Positions 34,961 to 43,222 of a stretch of DNA of 64,000 bases are shown one piece after another. Under the pieces are notes generated by a model. That model did not search any database and was not told where the DNA came from. It saw only the letters and a list, made by a program, of their open reading frames with translations. The DNA is taken from NCBI RefSeq assembly GCF_020831365.1, contig NZ_JAJHPV010000013.1, positions 930,001 to 994,000 on the forward strand, written 5' to 3'. The position numbers and the translations under genes are program-made. This DNA is from Massilia agrisoli. GTDB taxonomy: Bacteria; Pseudomonadota; Gammaproteobacteria; Burkholderiales; Burkholderiaceae_D. Positions within the stretch are counted from its first letter, which is position 1. Every line of letters begins with the position of its first letter.

Positions 34961-37948
34961 TTGGCCACGAGCATCGTATCCGTATCGTTTTCCAATGGTT
35001 TCATCGGCGACGCGTCGAAGACCAATGAATCGTCGTTTTCGACCTACCTGACTGCGCTCGGCTGGTCGAACTTCCAGTTTCAGCAAGCGACCACGACCGG
35101 ATTGTTCGGCGGCTCGCAGGGGAACGACCTTTCCGGCACGATCCTGTTGACGGATGCGCTGGGCGTCCAGCACCGCATCGACGGCGTGATCAACTGGCGC
35201 GCGCCCAGCGGCGACGTCAGCACAATGGTGTTCTATGCCACCGGCAGCACCAACCACACACTGGCGACGACCGGCGGCGGCTTCAAGGTCATCGACCCGA
35301 ACACCGAAGCCAATGGCGACGCGCACAGTTTCATCGGCCTGACCTTCAACGGCCAGTCGCTGGCGATCAGTGGCGGCAAGGTGAGCGGCAACGCCGCGAC
35401 CACCGGGCTGCTCGCCTCGCTGAACGAATACCTGCTGGCCCAGCCGCAGCTGTCGCTTGCCGACGTGTCGGCGAACGAAGCGGCCGGCTTCGCGACCATC
35501 ACTGTTTCGCTGAGCAAGGCAACTACCGACACCGTGACGGTCAAGTACAGCCTGCAAGACGGCAGCGCGCATGCCGGGGCCGACTATGCCGCCGGCGGCG
35601 GCACGCTGACCTTCGCGCCGAACGAGACAACCAAGACCATCCACGTGCCGCTGGTCGACAATGCTTCGGTCGATGGCGTGCGCAACCTGTCGGTAGTGTT
35701 AAGCGACAGCACGTTTGCTGCAATCGTCGACAACGTCGGCGTGGTGACCATCAGCGACAACGACAGCGGCGTGGTGGTCAGCGCCGTGACGGTCGACGAC
35801 AGCGCACACCCGGCACAGTCGCCGGCCGACAGCACCGTTGCCGAAGGCGGCACGCTGGTGTTCACCGTGACGCTCAACAGCGGCGCACCGGTCGCCACCG
35901 AATTTGCGCTGGCGCTGGGCGGCACGGCGACGGCCGCCGACTACAGCAGCCTTGTGTTCAGCGACGGCGTGAGCTGGAAGGACGGCGACCAGGCTGGCGG
36001 CATCGTCGTCGTCCCGGCAAACGTGACCAGCTTCACGGTAACCGCGGTCACGGTCGATGACGCCCTGGTCGAAAGCGCGGAAACCCTGGAGCTGACCACC
36101 GGCGGCGTCGCCGCCACGGGCACGATTGATGACAACGACATGATCGTGATTGTGCCTCCGCCAGTCATGCCTCCGCCAGTCGTGCCGGAGCCAGTGCCGG
36201 AGCCGGAGCCGGAGCCGGAGCCCGTTCCACCAGTTCCGGTTGCGCCCGTTCCGGCTCCAGTTCCGGAGCCCGCCCCCGAGCCAGCCCCGAAGCCAACGCC
36301 CAAGCCAGTTCCGCCCGTTAAGCCGGTTCCGCTTCCCGCACCTCCCGCACCGCCGGTCCTCGAAACCGGGCTTGATCCGAAGTCGGACGATGGCAGCAGC
36401 AACAGCGATACCGTCACCAGCGTGCGCGACCCGGCCTTTACCCTCAAGGGCAGTGGCCTGCTGGTGGAAGGTGGCAGCGTGCGCCTGCTGTCGCCGTCCG
36501 GCGAAGTGGTCGGGAAGGCGGCGGTCACGGCCGCGGACATCCTCAGCGGCGCGGTCAACGTCGGCCCGGGCCCGCTCGATGACGGAATCTATACCTTCAC
36601 GGCGCAAATCCTCAGCGCCAGCGGCGCGGTGCTCGGCCAGGCCCCGGTATCGGTCACCATCGTCACCGACCTCGACGGCGTAGCCCCGTCGGTCGAGCTT
36701 GCGGCATACAATGGCGACTATAACGGCGACGGCATCCTGGACTGGCAGCAGAACTCGGTTGCGCACATGCCGCTGGCCTCGCTCGCAGATTTCGAGCTGG
36801 GCAAGGCAGCTCCGCTGTCCTCGTTTGGCGCGGTCATCGCGGGCAGCATCGGCACTGCAACGGACGCCGTCCAGCTGACCGGCGGCGCCCAGCTGAAGGA
36901 CCTGTTCCTGTCCGGCCTGCCGGCCGCGCTGCCAGGCGCCTTCCGCGCGGCGTCGCCCGTCTTTAACTTTACGATCAGCCCGGAAGACGACGTGGCCGCG
37001 CTGCCCGACCTCGCGCCCGAGCGCGCCGGCCTGCAAACCCGGGTGGTGATCGACCTTGGCGCCAGCGGCGTGGTCTCGAACGACTTCGTCAAGTTTGACC
37101 AGGCCAGCCAGGCCTGGTACAGCTTCCTCGACGACCAGGACCTGTCGACCATGGACGACGGCGCCACCCTGGTCGACCTGAACGGCGACGGCCGGGTCGA
37201 CCGCATCGTGCTGACCCTGACCGACGGCGCCAGGGGCGACGACGACGGCATCGTCAACGGCGTCATCGTCGACCCGGGCCTGCTCGCGTTCGACGTTACG
37301 CCGCCAGACCAGGTGTACAGCATCCGCCTCGCCAGCGGCGAGATCTACTACACGGACGACATTGCCGATGCCCGGCAAACCGCGGCCGGCGCCGGCAATA
37401 TCTTCACTGGCGTGGCCTTCGATTCGATGCATGGCTCGCCCGGCGGCAAGCACGTGTCGTCCTTCTACCAGCCGTTCACCAGGGACGTCACCTTTGCCGT
37501 CGATGGCGACGCGCTGCCGTACGCCTGCTACGAGCTGGTCGCCACATCACCGGGATTCATGGCGGCGGCCGCCGGCAGCGCGGCGGTCGACATCCACCTT
37601 TACCAGAACGCCCGCGGCCTGACCGAGCTGGTGTCGGCCGCCGAAGCGCAGTACATGGGCTTGGCCGCGCAGGGCTACGCCGACCGTGGCGCCAAATTTA
37701 GTGTCAGTGTGGATAATGCTTTCAGGTTCGATGTGGAAGGCTACCTCATCGCCAACCACGACAATGCGGCAGTGAAGGCACTGGTGGCCCAGCTGGCGGC
37801 GGCCTACCAGTCCACCGGCCAGGCAGGCTTTATCGAGGCGGTCGAGCAGAACTATTTCCAGCAAATCCAGCTGGTCGGCGTCGCCCACGGGGCGTCGGCC
37901 ACGGCGAGCGACCTCAATGCCGTATTCGGCACCACCTTTGGCAATTAA
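34961..37948 (+). CDS. large Calx-beta surface protein
   Basis: A 995-residue secreted or surface protein with no Sec signal peptide. It opens with LATSIVSVSFSNGFIGD and a beta-rich N-terminal domain (to about residue 160), then two Calx-beta domains (about 165-265 and 270-390; patterns like DTVTVKYSLQDGSAHAGADY and VVTISDNDSG), a Pro-Glu-rich linker (about 395-465), an Ig-like domain, and a C-terminal region with acidic Ca2+-loop-like repeats (GDYNGDGILDWQ, VDLNGDGRVDRI, GARGDDDGIVNG) typical of choice-of-anchor U domains. The start is a TTG at 34961 with GGGGG six bases upstream; the frame upstream is not protein-like. Absence of a signal peptide suggests type I secretion. A 215-residue barrel protein gene follows ten bases later. 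Confidence 0.8.
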   Translation: MATSIVSVSFSNGFIGDASKTNESSFSTYLTALGWSNFQFQQATTTGLFGGSQGNDLSGTILLTDALGVQHRIDGVINWRAPSGDVSTMVFYATGSTNHTLATTGGGFKVIDPNTEANGDAHSFIGLTFNGQSLAISGGKVSGNAATTGLLASLNEYLLAQPQLSLADVSANEAAGFATITVSLSKATTDTVTVKYSLQDGSAHAGADYAAGGGTLTFAPNETTKTIHVPLVDNASVDGVRNLSVVLSDSTFAAIVDNVGVVTISDNDSGVVVSAVTVDDSAHPAQSPADSTVAEGGTLVFTVTLNSGAPVATEFALALGGTATAADYSSLVFSDGVSWKDGDQAGGIVVVPANVTSFTVTAVTVDDALVESAETLELTTGGVAATGTIDDNDMIVIVPPPVMPPPVVPEPVPEPEPEPEPVPPVPVAPVPAPVPEPAPEPAPKPTPKPVPPVKPVPLPAPPAPPVLETGLDPKSDDGSSNSDTVTSVRDPAFTLKGSGLLVEGGSVRLLSPSGEVVGKAAVTAADILSGAVNVGPGPLDDGIYTFTAQILSASGAVLGQAPVSVTIVTDLDGVAPSVELAAYNGDYNGDGILDWQQNSVAHMPLASLADFELGKAAPLSSFGAVIAGSIGTATDAVQLTGGAQLKDLFLSGLPAALPGAFRAASPVFNFTISPEDDVAALPDLAPERAGLQTRVVIDLGASGVVSNDFVKFDQASQAWYSFLDDQDLSTMDDGATLVDLNGDGRVDRIVLTLTDGARGDDDGIVNGVIVDPGLLAFDVTPPDQVYSIRLASGEIYYTDDIADARQTAAGAGNIFTGVAFDSMHGSPGGKHVSSFYQPFTRDVTFAVDGDALPYACYELVATSPGFMAAAAGSAAVDIHLYQNARGLTELVSAAEAQYMGLAAQGYADRGAKFSVSVDNAFRFDVEGYLIANHDNAAVKALVAQLAAAYQSTGQAGFIEAVEQNYFQQIQLVGVAHGASATASDLNAVFGTTFGN

Positions 37949-37957
37949 GGAATTCCG

Positions 37958-38605
37958 ATGAGCAAATTGAGCAAGTTGGGCATGGCGGCGGCCGCGGCGC
38001 TGCTGGCTACACAGGCGGTGGCGGCCGAACCGGTGCGGTATTGGGGCGTCCACGCGGGCGCCAGCACCCTGGAAAGCTGGGATGCCGCGATCGACTTCGG
38101 CGCCGGCGCTCCGTTCAACGGCCAGGTGGAGCTGGAGCGCGGGGTGCATGGCGGCGTGGCCGTCGGCCGCCAGTCCGGCCACCTGCGCTATGAACTCGAA
38201 TACGAAACCGGCCGCATGGAGGTCACGCGCCTGACCCTGGCTCCGCTGAGCGAGGCGGTGGACGGGAAGGGGCGTTACCAGGCTGTGTTCGCCAATGCTT
38301 TCCGCACCGACAGGCTGTCCGGGTCGCTTGACAGCTTTATCGGCGGCGGTATCGGCTGGGGCCGGGTCAAGCTGCCGCTGCTTGGCCTGGGCGACAGCTG
38401 CAAGTGCTTCGGTCCGGCAGACAAGAGCGGCCTGGCCTGGCAGCTGCGCGCGGGGCTGGGCTATCGGCTGGCTGCGCAGCACAGCCTGACGCTGCAGTAC
38501 ACCTGGCTCAAGCTGCCAGAACCTGAAGGCGACGGCCCGCCGGCCATCGCGTATGCGCGCCGCCGCTTCGGTGCGGTCACCGTGGGCTACACACGCCAGT
38601 TCTGA
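37958..38605 (+). CDS. small outer-membrane beta-barrel protein
   Basis: A 215-residue protein with a signal peptide (cleavage after AVAA, about residue 23), alternating amphipathic strands such as YWGVHAGASTLESW and RYELEYETGRMEV, and a C-terminal strand ending in phenylalanine (AVTVGYTRQF), the signal for BAM insertion. It fits an OmpA/OprF-like or Ail-like eight-strand porin family. Starting ten bases after the Calx-beta gene, it is probably co-transcribed and could anchor or assist that protein. Two cysteines (CKC) lie in a presumed extracellular loop. Confidence 0.8.
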   Translation: MSKLSKLGMAAAAALLATQAVAAEPVRYWGVHAGASTLESWDAAIDFGAGAPFNGQVELERGVHGGVAVGRQSGHLRYELEYETGRMEVTRLTLAPLSEAVDGKGRYQAVFANAFRTDRLSGSLDSFIGGGIGWGRVKLPLLGLGDSCKCFGPADKSGLAWQLRAGLGYRLAAQHSLTLQYTWLKLPEPEGDGPPAIAYARRRFGAVTVGYTRQF

Positions 38606-38710
38606 CCCCGGGCCACCCGGCTGCGCCCGCGGCAAGAATCAGCCTGTTGGAAAGGTCGCGATTGCAGTAGGATCGTAGGATTTCCCCGAACACATCAGCC
38701 GGAGGCATTT

Positions 38711-38893
38711 TTGGACAATCACTTCCTTCCTCGCCCGGATCGCGCATCCGCGGTCAAGGTCGACCTCGGGATCGCCGTCCAGGCGGCCCAGGGAACGCTC
38801 GCTGCCGCCAACTACCTGAAAAACGCGGGCATCGCGTTTCCGGTCGCGCTGCGCGTGCTTACCCGGCCGCAGCGCCGGCGCTACGTCGGCTGA
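38711..38893 (+). CDS. small protein of unknown function (60 aa), TTG start
   Basis: A 60-residue frame with a perfect GGAGG five bases before a TTG start. It reads MDNHFLPRPDRASAVKVDLG (TTG read as Met), then IAVQAAQGTLAAANYLKNAGI and a basic end (LTRPQRRRYVG). It looks like a soluble helical protein. The strong Shine-Dalgarno and codon use support translation. No function is recognised. Confidence 0.62.
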   Translation: MDNHFLPRPDRASAVKVDLGIAVQAAQGTLAAANYLKNAGIAFPVALRVLTRPQRRRYVG

Positions 38894-38926
38894 CAGCCCG
38901 CGTAGGGTGGAGCGCGCCGGCCAGCC

Positions 38927-39490
38927 TCATGGTGCCGCGCGCTCGAGCACGGCCAGCCTGCGTGGTCCGTCCAGGCGCACCACCAGCATTTCGCCGGAGG
39001 CCACCGACTCGCCGGTCAGGGCGCCGATATTCTGGGCATGGGTGACGAGCACCAGGTTGCCCGCCGCGGCGGGGCGGCGCGCGAGGTAGGCATACAGCGC
39101 GCCCAGCTTGTCTTCATCGCGGCGTTCGCGGTCGTTGAACATCGAGTCGAGCATGGTGGCCGTGCGCACCTTGCCGAAGGCGATGTTGGCCGTGTCGACG
39201 CAGCGGCACCACCGGCTCGACAATACTTCGGCAACGGGAATGCCGCGCCGACGGAATTCCTTACCGATCCGCGCCGCGTCCGCGCGGCCCTTGTCGGACA
39301 GGTTGCGTTGCGTGCTGCAATCGTCGAGCACGAAGCCGGGCGGATCGCCCACGCCGGGCACGGTCTGGGCGTGGCGGACCAGCACGATCTTGCCGCCCTC
39401 CCGCAGCAGCGACCAGAACGACTCGTCCGCCGCCGCGCCCGGCTGGATGCAGGCAAAACAGAGCAAACACAGCAGCAGGCGGCGCGCCAT
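38927..39490 (-). CDS. periplasmic histidine phosphatase-family protein
   Basis: A 187-residue exported protein: signal peptide to about residue 21 (LLLCLLCFACIQPGAAA), then the catalytic VLVRHAQT (RH motif), and a second histidine in LVLVTHAQNIGALTG. The arginine in SSRWCRC is the third active-site residue. It belongs to the phosphoglycerate mutase-like branch; the substrate is probably a phosphomonoester in the periplasm. ATG at 39490 was chosen because it starts the signal peptide. It is the last gene of a minus-strand trio with the two that follow in coordinates. Confidence 0.87.
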   Translation of the reverse strand: MARRLLLCLLCFACIQPGAAADESFWSLLREGGKIVLVRHAQTVPGVGDPPGFVLDDCSTQRNLSDKGRADAARIGKEFRRRGIPVAEVLSSRWCRCVDTANIAFGKVRTATMLDSMFNDRERRDEDKLGALYAYLARRPAAAGNLVLVTHAQNIGALTGESVASGEMLVVRLDGPRRLAVLERAAP

Positions 39491-39501
39491 GGCCCGGATT
39501 C

Positions 39502-39990
39502 TCACGTGTAGGCCAGCAGGCGGCCGCAGCTGATCACGGCGAGCCAGATTGCCAGCGACAAGAGGGCCTGCGCCCTGGCCAACGGGGGAGCCTGCACGCC
39601 TTCGTTCCATGCGCCCGCATCGCGCCAGGGGCCGGCGTGGAACAGGGCGGCGTTTACGCCCGCGGCGCCGATCAGGGCCAGCTTCAGCTGGAAGACCTTG
39701 TTGCTGGCGAAATCATGGGGATGGGCGGAGAACATCATCAGCCCGGCCGGCACGATCAGGGCGAGGGCGGCCAGCGCCCATGGCAGCAGGTGGCGGCCCA
39801 GCGCCTGCACCGGCAGCGCGCGCGCGAAGCCCAGCACGCGCAGGTCGAACATCGCGACCGAGCCGACCAGGATGGCAAAGCCGGTGATGTGGACGATCTC
39901 GACGATCGGATACATCCACAGGCTGCCGCGCATCGCAGCGGACAGGCTGCTCGCTTCCAGCCAGCCCAGCAAGCCGGCGGCGTCGGCCAT
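39502..39990 (-). CDS. DUF6644-like integral membrane protein
   Basis: A 162-residue protein with four predicted membrane helices. The segments SLWMYPIVEIVHITGFAILVG, SVAMFDLRVLGFARALPV and RHLLPWALAALALIVPAGLMMFSAHP match an uncharacterised bacterial membrane family that I recall as DUF6644. The invariant-looking histidine in EIVHITG and the histidines of SAHPHD could bind heme or metal; this is only a suggestion. Its start overlaps the stop of the upstream gene by one base, so the two are coupled. Confidence 0.82.
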   Translation of the reverse strand: MADAAGLLGWLEASSLSAAMRGSLWMYPIVEIVHITGFAILVGSVAMFDLRVLGFARALPVQALGRHLLPWALAALALIVPAGLMMFSAHPHDFASNKVFQLKLALIGAAGVNAALFHAGPWRDAGAWNEGVQAPPLARAQALLSLAIWLAVISCGRLLAYT

Positions 39991-40328
39991 CAGCGCAGCT
40001 CCGTGGTCTTTCCGTTGATCGTGATGCGCTCGGCGCGCATCTCTTGCGGCTTGTTACGGTTCTGGTAGCCGAGCACGCTGGCGGTGGTCCCCTTGGCCAG
40101 CATGGCAGGGGAGAGGCCGCGGTTCTCCATGCGTGAAGGCGGGGCCAGCACCACCAGCCAGGTCTTGTCGCCCGCTTTCAAGCGCACGTAGCCGTGCGGG
40201 TGCTCATAACCGGATTCCTCGATGCTGCCGCTCACCTTGAGCGGCCGTTCGGCGTCGTATTCGCTCCAGCCGTGGTGGGCGCTCGCCTGGGTTGCGAGCA
40301 ACAGCGTCATCATGGCAAGCCATTTCAT
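39990..40328 (-). CDS. periplasmic DUF6152-like protein
   Basis: A 112-residue protein with a signal peptide (TLLLATQASA, cleavage near residue 17) directly followed by HHGWSEYDAERPL, and a small OB-like or beta-barrel body with NPH-like EHPHGYVRLK. The pair with the DUF6644-like membrane protein is a recurrent arrangement. The N-terminal HH and the EHPH motif suggest metal binding. The ATG has GGGAGAAACACG upstream. Confidence 0.82.
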   Translation of the reverse strand: MKWLAMMTLLLATQASAHHGWSEYDAERPLKVSGSIEESGYEHPHGYVRLKAGDKTWLVVLAPPSRMENRGLSPAMLAKGTTASVLGYQNRNKPQEMRAERITINGKTTELR

Positions 40329-40403
40329 CGTGTTTCTCCCCGGTGGTGGATCAAGAGGAATTCATTTTACGCCACACGCCGCCGCAGCGCGGCCTCGCTC
40401 CGG

Positions 40404-40883
40404 CTAGAGGCCGAGCTCGGACAGGCCAGGATGGCCGTCGGGGCGCCGTCCCAGCGGCCAATGGAATTTGCGTTCCGATTCCTTGATCGGCATGTCGTTG
40501 ATGCACGCAAACCGGTTGACCATCAATCCGTCTTCGCCAAATTCCCAGTTCTCATTGCCGTACGAGCGGAACCAGTTGCCCGAATCATCGTGCCATTCGT
40601 ACGCGTAGCGAACCGCAATGCGGTTGTCCGTGAATGCCCATAATTCCTTGATCAGGCGGTAGTCCAGCTCCCTGGTCCATTTGCGTTCGAGGAAGGCTTG
40701 CGCCTGTTGCCGGCCAGCGACAAACTCAGCGCGGTTGCGCCACCGGGTATCAATGCTATAGGCGGACGAGACTTTCTCGGCGTCACGGCTGTTCCACCCA
40801 TCTTCGGCGGCGCGCACTTTTTGCAGGGCTGATTCGCGCGTGAATGGGGGAAGCGGCGGACGCAGGATCGGATTGGCAAGCAT
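40404..40883 (-). CDS. DUF1348/SnoaL-like NTF2-fold protein
   Basis: A 159-residue cytosolic protein, nearly all of it the DUF1348 family: [77 protein letters not shown], and [12 protein letters not shown]. It has an NTF2-like cone fold; biochemical function is unknown. The ATG at 40883 (spacing seven from GGAG) is preferred over one six bases earlier. It is the last gene of an operon with the PPOX fusion and the AhpD-like gene. Confidence 0.9.
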   Translation of the reverse strand: MLANPILRPPLPPFTRESALQKVRAAEDGWNSRDAEKVSSAYSIDTRWRNRAEFVAGRQQAQAFLERKWTRELDYRLIKELWAFTDNRIAVRYAYEWHDDSGNWFRSYGNENWEFGEDGLMVNRFACINDMPIKESERKFHWPLGRRPDGHPGLSELGL

Positions 40884-40916
40884 GGTCATTCTCCTTCAAT
40901 CAATGTTTAAAAAGAT

Positions 40917-42506
40917 CTATAAATCCAATGTCAGTGTTTCTCCATTGGCGCGCGAGACGCAAATGCACATCAATCCGCCGGCGTCCCGCTGTTGCTGCGA
41001 CAGTACGGCGTCGCGATGCTCAGGATCTCCCTCCAGTACTTTCACGGCGCACAGCCCGCACGCGCCTGCCCTGCATGAAGCGGGGGCAGCGATGCCTGCC
41101 GCTTCCACCACGTCGAGAATGCTGCTGGCCGCGGGCACCTGCAACATCTTCCTGCTCCTGGCCAGGGTCACGGTGATGGCATGATTCGCGCCCGTGCCGG
41201 CAGCGTTGTTAAAGCGCTCGTAATGGATCAGCCCCGGGTCGCGACCCAGGGCGGCGGCGCCTTGCAAGAAGGCGTCAACCAGGCGCGCCGGGCCGCACAC
41301 GTAGAACTGGCGCCCGGGCGGCTGGGACAGCAAAAGTGCCTGCGCATCGAGCCGGACACCCTCGTCAGCTGCATACACCGTGACCCTGGCGCCGAATTCA
41401 GCGGCGAGTTGTTCGAGGAAGGCGGCGTCGCGGCGCGACCTGGCAGCGTAGTGGAGGTCAAACTCCTGGCCCCGGGCGCGCGCCTCGTACAGCATGCTGC
41501 GGATCGGCGTAATGCCAATGCCGCCAGCGACGAATACCACCCGTGGCGCCTTGCCGTCGAGCGCGAAGCTGTTCTTCGGTAAGGAGCAGCGCAGGGTCAG
41601 GCCCAGGCGCAATTGCTCGTGCACTGCGCGCGATCCGCCCTTGCCGCCGTCTTCGCGCAGCACGGCGATCTCATAGACTTGCCGTTGCGATGGATCGGAC
41701 GTGATCGAATAACACCGGATGCCCAGGCTTCCGTCGGCAAGCAGCACCGGCACCTCGAGGTGGGCGCCGGCCTGGAAGGCGGGCAGGCTTTGCCCGGCCG
41801 GATCGCGCAGTTCATAGGCACGTACCTTGCTCGTGAGTTGCCGCATGCCGCTCACCGTCAGCGCCAGTTCGCCATTGCCCTGGGCATCCGGCATGCTGGT
41901 GGCCGAGGCCAGCGCCAGCTGGTCTTTCAGGTGCCGCAGCTGGCGATGCAGGGGCGCGGTCATGCTGCCGACCTGTTCCTCGGTGAATCGCGGGGTGATG
42001 TGTTGCGGACAATTCCAGTCGAAGCCTTCGACTTCAATGATGAAGGCGCGCTCGATGCGGCCGTGATACCCGGGGTCGCGCAAACGCTGGGCCAGTTCGG
42101 GCTCGCCGGCTATGTCGACGGTCCGCGCGCGGCCCAGCAGTTTGAGCCGCCGCTGGTTGGCATAGTCCATGAAGATCATCGCAATCCGGTCGTCATGCTG
42201 GAGGTTCCCGACGCTGATGTACTGCAGGTTCCCGGCGAAGTCGGCGAAGCCCAGCGTCTTGTCATCCATGACCCGGATGAACCCGGCAGGCCCGCCGCGG
42301 TGCTGGACGTAGGGCCAGCCGGTCTCGCTGACGGTGGCCTGGTAAAAATGATCAGCCTGCTCGATGAACGCCACTTCGCTGGGGCCGAGACGATCGCCGC
42401 GGTCCCTCGCCTGGTCCAGTGGCGCGTACTGCGCGCGGCTCCCCTTCTGGGTCTGCAGCGCGCGCACCTGCGCGGTGAACGCGATATCGGAAAAGGCTCG
42501 TCCCAT
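40917..42506 (-). CDS. PPOX-type flavin protein fused to ferredoxin reductase and 2Fe-2S ferredoxin
   Basis: A 529-residue cytosolic electron-transfer protein. Residues 1-200 form a pyridoxamine-5-phosphate-oxidase-like FMN-binding split barrel (EVAFIEQADHFYQATVSETGWPYVQHRGG ... YANQRRLKLLGRART). Residues about 215-440 are an FAD/NAD(P)H ferredoxin-reductase unit (IRCYSITSDP, FVAGGIGITPIRSM, YVCGPARLV). Residues 445-529 are a plant-type 2Fe-2S domain with C478, C483, C486 and C514. Electrons may pass NAD(P)H to FAD to 2Fe-2S and on to the FMN site, but the terminal substrate is unknown. GGAG lies upstream of the ATG. It sits between the AhpD-like and DUF1348 genes, all divergent from a LysR gene. 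Confidence 0.9.
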   Translation of the reverse strand: MGRAFSDIAFTAQVRALQTQKGSRAQYAPLDQARDRGDRLGPSEVAFIEQADHFYQATVSETGWPYVQHRGGPAGFIRVMDDKTLGFADFAGNLQYISVGNLQHDDRIAMIFMDYANQRRLKLLGRARTVDIAGEPELAQRLRDPGYHGRIERAFIIEVEGFDWNCPQHITPRFTEEQVGSMTAPLHRQLRHLKDQLALASATSMPDAQGNGELALTVSGMRQLTSKVRAYELRDPAGQSLPAFQAGAHLEVPVLLADGSLGIRCYSITSDPSQRQVYEIAVLREDGGKGGSRAVHEQLRLGLTLRCSLPKNSFALDGKAPRVVFVAGGIGITPIRSMLYEARARGQEFDLHYAARSRRDAAFLEQLAAEFGARVTVYAADEGVRLDAQALLLSQPPGRQFYVCGPARLVDAFLQGAAALGRDPGLIHYERFNNAAGTGANHAITVTLARSRKMLQVPAASSILDVVEAAGIAAPASCRAGACGLCAVKVLEGDPEHRDAVLSQQQRDAGGLMCICVSRANGETLTLDL

Positions 42507-42546
42507 TTGTCAGCTCCTTTAACAGTCAATCGAGCAGGCCGCGGAC

Positions 42547-43092
42547 TTAAGCGGCAAGCTTCAGGCTTACTTTTGGAAAGTCGATGTCGACCTGGCTCGC
42601 CTTGCCCAGCACGTTGGTCAGGAAGTTCATCCCGACATGCGTGATGATCTCGACGATGTCGGCATCGCTGTAGCCGGCGCTGCGCACTTGCGCCAGTTCG
42701 AGTGCGCCGATGTCGCCCTTCTTGTCCATCAGGCTGCGCGCGAACTGCACGGCCAGCGCAGCTTGCGGGTCTGCGCTGGTGCCGGCGCGGGCGGCCGCCA
42801 TTTCTTCCGCCGACAGGCCGGTCTTGCGGCCGATCGCGGTGTGGGCCGAGACGCAGTATTCGCAACCGTTCTGCTGCGCCAGCGCCAGCGCGATGCGTTC
42901 GCGGGTCAGTGCATCGAGCGTGCCGGCGCCGGCGATGCCGTGCAGGCCGAGGAAGGCGCGCAAGGCGACCGGGGAATTGGCGAACACTTTCAGGAAATTG
43001 GGAACCATGCCCAGCTGGCTCTCGATTGCATTGAGCAGTTCGGTTTGTTCGGCGTTGGCGTTCCTGCTATCGATGGTTTTAATGCGCGTCAT
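42547..43092 (-). CDS. carboxymuconolactone decarboxylase/peroxidase-like protein
   Basis: A 181-residue AhpD-fold protein with the CxxC motif in GCEYCVSAHTAIGRKTG, preceded by TRERIALALAQQ, and the helix VVEIITHVGMNFLTNVLGKA-like near the C-terminus. The ATG at 43092 has GGAGAAGAAC upstream; a TTG twelve bases earlier is in frame. It is the first gene of the minus-strand operon and faces a LysR gene across 130 bases, so it is the most likely direct target. Redox or organohydroperoxide defence is a plausible role. Confidence 0.9.
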   Translation of the reverse strand: MTRIKTIDSRNANAEQTELLNAIESQLGMVPNFLKVFANSPVALRAFLGLHGIAGAGTLDALTRERIALALAQQNGCEYCVSAHTAIGRKTGLSAEEMAAARAGTSADPQAALAVQFARSLMDKKGDIGALELAQVRSAGYSDADIVEIITHVGMNFLTNVLGKASQVDIDFPKVSLKLAA

Positions 43093-43222
43093 GTTCTTCT
43101 CCAAAATTAATCTGAGGGTTGGTGCCCCGTGTTTTCTTGCGGGGACAATGCAGTGTCATTCATTTGCCGGAAGGTGTGAATGGCTTAAAATTGGAATGAA
43201 CTATTTCATGGGTAGGAATAAT

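Noticed and set aside
36150-36360. A repeated Pro-Glu coding stretch that could look like a DNA repeat array.
   Set aside because: It is a proline-rich protein linker inside the Calx-beta gene. Repeat units are irregular and there are no spacers, so it is not a CRISPR array or mobile repeat.
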